Below, piece by piece: positions 61,748 to 64,000 of a stretch of DNA of 64,000 bases. The stretch lies in contig NZ_JACHFM010000001.1 in the NCBI RefSeq assembly GCF_014201905.1, forward strand, positions 1,068,994-1,132,993. Direction: 5' to 3'. Both the position numbers and the translations under genes were made by a program. The notes under the pieces were generated by a model. The model ran no database searches, had not been told where the DNA came from, and saw nothing but the letters and a program-made list of their open reading frames with translations. Each line of letters opens with the position of its first letter. The stretch's first letter is position 1. The stretch comes from Amaricoccus macauensis. Its GTDB lineage: Bacteria; Pseudomonadota; Alphaproteobacteria; Rhodobacterales; Rhodobacteraceae.

Positions 61748-61763
61748 AGCAAGGTCCATGCCA
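61748..61763 (-). promoter_or_regulatory. Sigma-54 (-24/-12) promoter of glnK-amtB operon
   Basis: On the minus strand TGGCATGGACCTTGCT matches TGGCACG-N4-TTGCW at all but one base, with GG and GC separated by exactly 10. Start of transcription would be near 61737, giving a 45-base leader. Fits NtrC/RpoN control. No clear NtrC site pair was found upstream. Confidence 0.85.
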
Positions 61764-61984
61764 TAGACCGGCCGCGCAGGTATCCCGTGGTAAACACGGG
61801 ACTAATCGCGAGAGTGGGAATCCAGGCGGACTGTTTCTGACTATTTTATGCGCACCAATCCCCGCCCGGTGACCAAGTGGCGCGCAAACAGGCAATTCAC
61901 GCGCCCCGGCACCGCGGTCTGGTAATCTGGTCAGTTTCCGCGTAGGTTTCCGATCAAAATCAAAATCACGAGCAGAACCCGGGC

Positions 61985-63973
61985 ATGTCGCAGCATCGCA
62001 AGAAGAAGGCCGCTCCGCGGCCCCGACTGGCGTCCCGCCTGTTCCGCGGCACGCTGCGCACCGCATGGTGGCTGGGCCTTCGGCTCGCCATCGTGGTTGC
62101 CGTGGTCCTCGCCGCCAGCACCGCCTGGTACGCCAGCAAGCTCCCGTCGCTCGACGAGCTGCTCGACCCCCGCGAGAGCGGTTCGGTCACCCTCGTCGAC
62201 AATGGCGGTCAGACCTTCGCCTGGCGCGGTCAACAGTTCGGCATCGTCAACGCCGAAACCGTGTCGCCGCACCTGCTGAACGCCATCATCGCCACCGAGG
62301 ATCGCCGCTTTTTTTGGCACTTCGGCGTCGATCTTCGTGGCACCGCACGCGCCGCGCTGACGAACTTCCGCGCCGGCGGCACGGTGCAGGGCGGCTCGTC
62401 GATCACCCAGCAGGTGGCGAAGCTCATCTTCTTCGACAACACGCGCACCCTTGAGCGCAAGATCAAGGAAATCCCGGCGGCCCTCGCGCTCGAATGGAAG
62501 TTCACCAAGCCCGAAATCCTGTCGATTTACCTCAATCGCGCCTATCTCGGCGCGGGCACCACCGGCTTCGAGGCAGCGACCGAGCGCTATTTCGGCAAAC
62601 CGGCGTCGGAGGTCACCCCCGCCGAGGCGGCGATGCTCGCGGGCCTTCTGCGCGCGCCCTCGCGCTTCGCCCCGACCAACGACCTGAAGCTCGCCCAGTC
62701 CCGCGCCGGTCTCATCATCGGTCTGATGCAGGATCAGGGCTACCTCACCGCGGCGCAGGCCGAGCAGGCCCGGGCGCATCCGGCCGTGCTCTCCTCCGCG
62801 GCCGCGGCCCGGGCGGGCGGTTCCTTCGCCGACTGGATCATGTCGACCGGCCCCGACTTCCTCACCCGTCGCACGACCGAGGACATCGAGATCGCCACCA
62901 CCTTCGACCCCGTGCTCCAGCGCGCTGCCGAGGACGGGCTGAAGGCGGTGTTCTCCGAGAAGCTCAAGGCCGGCTCCAAGGCTCAGGCGGCGATCGTCGT
63001 CATGTCGGCGGACGGCGCGGTGCGCGCCATGGTCGGCGGCCGCGAGCTCGGATCCGGTGAGGGCGAGTTCAACCGCGCCACCATGGCGAACCGGCAGATC
63101 GGCTCGCTCTTCAAGCCCTTCGTCTATGCCGCAGCACTTCAGACCGGCGCGAGCCCCTACGATCTGGTCGAGGACGCGCCGCTCACCATCTATGTCCCGG
63201 GCTCGGGCAACTGGTCGCCGCAGAACTACACGCGCAAGTATCTCGGCGACATCAACCTCGCCCAGGCAATGGCGAACTCGATCAACACCGCCACCATCCG
63301 GGTGCAGGAGGCGACGGGCCGCGCCCGGGTCCGTGCCATGGCCGAAGATTTCGGCATCCCCGGGCCACTGCCCGAGGGCCCGGCGCTCGCGCTCGGCGTC
63401 TCCGAGGCGTCACTCCTCGAAGTGACCGGCGCCTTCGCCGGATTCCTGAACGACGGGCAGAAGGTCACGCCCTACGGCCTGACCGAACTGCGTCGCAAGG
63501 CGGACGGCGGCGTCCTGATGAAGGCGGTGCCACAGCGCCCGGTGCGCGTCCTTGATGACCGCGTCGCGGGCGAACTCATCTGGATGCTGCGGCAGGTGGT
63601 CGAGTTCGGCAGCGGCGGGCGCGCGCAACTGCCCGATGGCCGCCCGATCGCCGGCAAGACCGGCACCACCCAGGCCGCCCGTGATGCCTGGTTCGTCGGC
63701 TTCAGCGCCGATTACGTCACCGGCGTCTGGATGGGCTACGACGACAACACGCCCCTGACCGGCGTCACCGGCGGCGGTCTGCCCGCGGAGATCTGGCGCG
63801 AGACGATGACCAGGGTCGAAGCGGGCCAGCCCATCCGCCCGCTGCCAGAGCGCATCCCGGAGCAGCGCGTTGCCCAGATCATCCCGGAGGTGCCGGTGGC
63901 GATCAGCAACGTCGAGAGCACGGTGCGCAACGTGGTGCAGAACGTCATTCAGGGCCTGTTCGGCAACAACTGA
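61985..63973 (+). CDS. Class A penicillin-binding protein (PBP1A family)
   Basis: A 662-residue bifunctional enzyme: one transmembrane helix (about 32-52), GT51 domain (catalytic Glu in ATEDRRFFWHFGVD near 105; GTVQGGSSITQQVAK near 133-147) and transpeptidase domain with SxxK in GSLFKPFVY (about 376), SxN in ANSINTA (about 432) and KTGTTQAARDAWF (about 557). It polymerises and crosslinks peptidoglycan. Complete but lacking the extra OB-type insert of long PBP1a, and ends with a short tail. Weak ribosome site before ATG 61985. Confidence 0.95.
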   Translation: MSQHRKKKAAPRPRLASRLFRGTLRTAWWLGLRLAIVVAVVLAASTAWYASKLPSLDELLDPRESGSVTLVDNGGQTFAWRGQQFGIVNAETVSPHLLNAIIATEDRRFFWHFGVDLRGTARAALTNFRAGGTVQGGSSITQQVAKLIFFDNTRTLERKIKEIPAALALEWKFTKPEILSIYLNRAYLGAGTTGFEAATERYFGKPASEVTPAEAAMLAGLLRAPSRFAPTNDLKLAQSRAGLIIGLMQDQGYLTAAQAEQARAHPAVLSSAAAARAGGSFADWIMSTGPDFLTRRTTEDIEIATTFDPVLQRAAEDGLKAVFSEKLKAGSKAQAAIVVMSADGAVRAMVGGRELGSGEGEFNRATMANRQIGSLFKPFVYAAALQTGASPYDLVEDAPLTIYVPGSGNWSPQNYTRKYLGDINLAQAMANSINTATIRVQEATGRARVRAMAEDFGIPGPLPEGPALALGVSEASLLEVTGAFAGFLNDGQKVTPYGLTELRRKADGGVLMKAVPQRPVRVLDDRVAGELIWMLRQVVEFGSGGRAQLPDGRPIAGKTGTTQAARDAWFVGFSADYVTGVWMGYDDNTPLTGVTGGGLPAEIWRETMTRVEAGQPIRPLPERIPEQRVAQIIPEVPVAISNVESTVRNVVQNVIQGLFGNN

Positions 63974-63977
63974 AAAC

Positions 63978-64000
63978 GCGCCGGCCACGGGGGCCGGCGC
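63978..64000 (+). terminator. Hairpin after PBP gene, cut by window end
   Basis: GCGCCGGCC (63978-63986) pairs perfectly with GGCCGGCGC (63992-64000), loop ACGGG. The base run after it lies outside the window. Confidence 0.6.

Noticed and set aside
61850-61885. GCACC...GGTG pair as an NtrC site before glnK
   Set aside because: Half-site spacing is 11 bases rather than 5, so it does not match the NtrC consensus.

Overview
The window is GC-rich chromosomal DNA from an alphaproteobacterium, most likely of the order Rhodobacterales. Pointers are gene content and local order: glyQ followed by a DUF6446-type gene, a Slt-type lytic transglycosylase divergent from dapA with smpB nearby, an IalB-type gene beside rlmN, queG next to a glutathione S-transferase gene, and glnK-amtB-glnK. 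No transposase, integrase, phage, toxin-antitoxin or CRISPR element was recognised, so this looks like core and lineage-specific chromosome rather than a mobile island.

Layout. 1-4.6 kb: 3' part of prfC, two small membrane proteins, an orphan ParA-like ATPase, an atypical SDR and a YaiI-type protein. 4.8-9.1 kb: DUF72 and fumarylacetoacetase-family genes, an NDH-2-like dehydrogenase carrying a cyclic-nucleotide domain, tRNA-Thr and tRNA-Leu. 9.1-21 kb: argE, a GntR regulator with two helix-turn-helix modules, a class III CoA transferase, a bacterial aeRF1-like (baeRF) protein, a hydrolase, a WecA-like glycosyl-phosphate transferase, a large RTX-repeat protein and a P450. 20.5-29 kb: trkH, glyQ without an adjacent glyS, lytic transglycosylase, dapA, an SDR plus small RTX protein inserted before smpB. 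29-35.6 kb: a YqjD/YqjE-like stress operon with a double SpoIIAA-like protein, xylB, tRNA-Leu, a K+/H+ antiporter and a two-subunit 3-oxoacid CoA transferase. 35.7-45 kb: ferredoxin-reductase-like flavoprotein, prfB, a YbaY-META lipoprotein, an ECF sigma gene overlapping an asparaginase gene, IalB, rlmN, and two L,D-transpeptidases around a CAP lipoprotein. 45-55 kb: YjbF/YjbH exopolysaccharide pair, epimerase, TPR protein, queG, GST, UPF0114, mtgA and an M32 carboxypeptidase. 55-64 kb: allA, GST, tiny membrane and entericidin-like proteins, a TetR regulator, a small exported protein under a double palindromic operator, leuD, free-methionine sulfoxide reductase, and a glnK-amtB-glnK nitrogen operon with a sigma-54 promoter, then a class A penicillin-binding protein.

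The most informative regulatory signals are: (i) three matches to the EcfG general-stress promoter consensus (GGAAC-N16/17-CGTT), each 49-66 bases upstream of a plausible start codon (RTX protein, YqjD/YqjE/STAS operon, entericidin-like lipoprotein); (ii) a near-consensus sigma-54 promoter in front of the nitrogen operon, whose second P-II protein has Phe in place of the uridylylated Tyr51; (iii) two copies of a TetR-type operator 31 bases apart around a core promoter. I did not find an obvious new defence or mobile system. The best candidates for undescribed biology are the stress regulon implied by the shared promoters, the divergent P-II pair, the baeRF protein, and the NDH-2/cNMP fusion. 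All coordinates and motifs were read by eye; no database search was possible.
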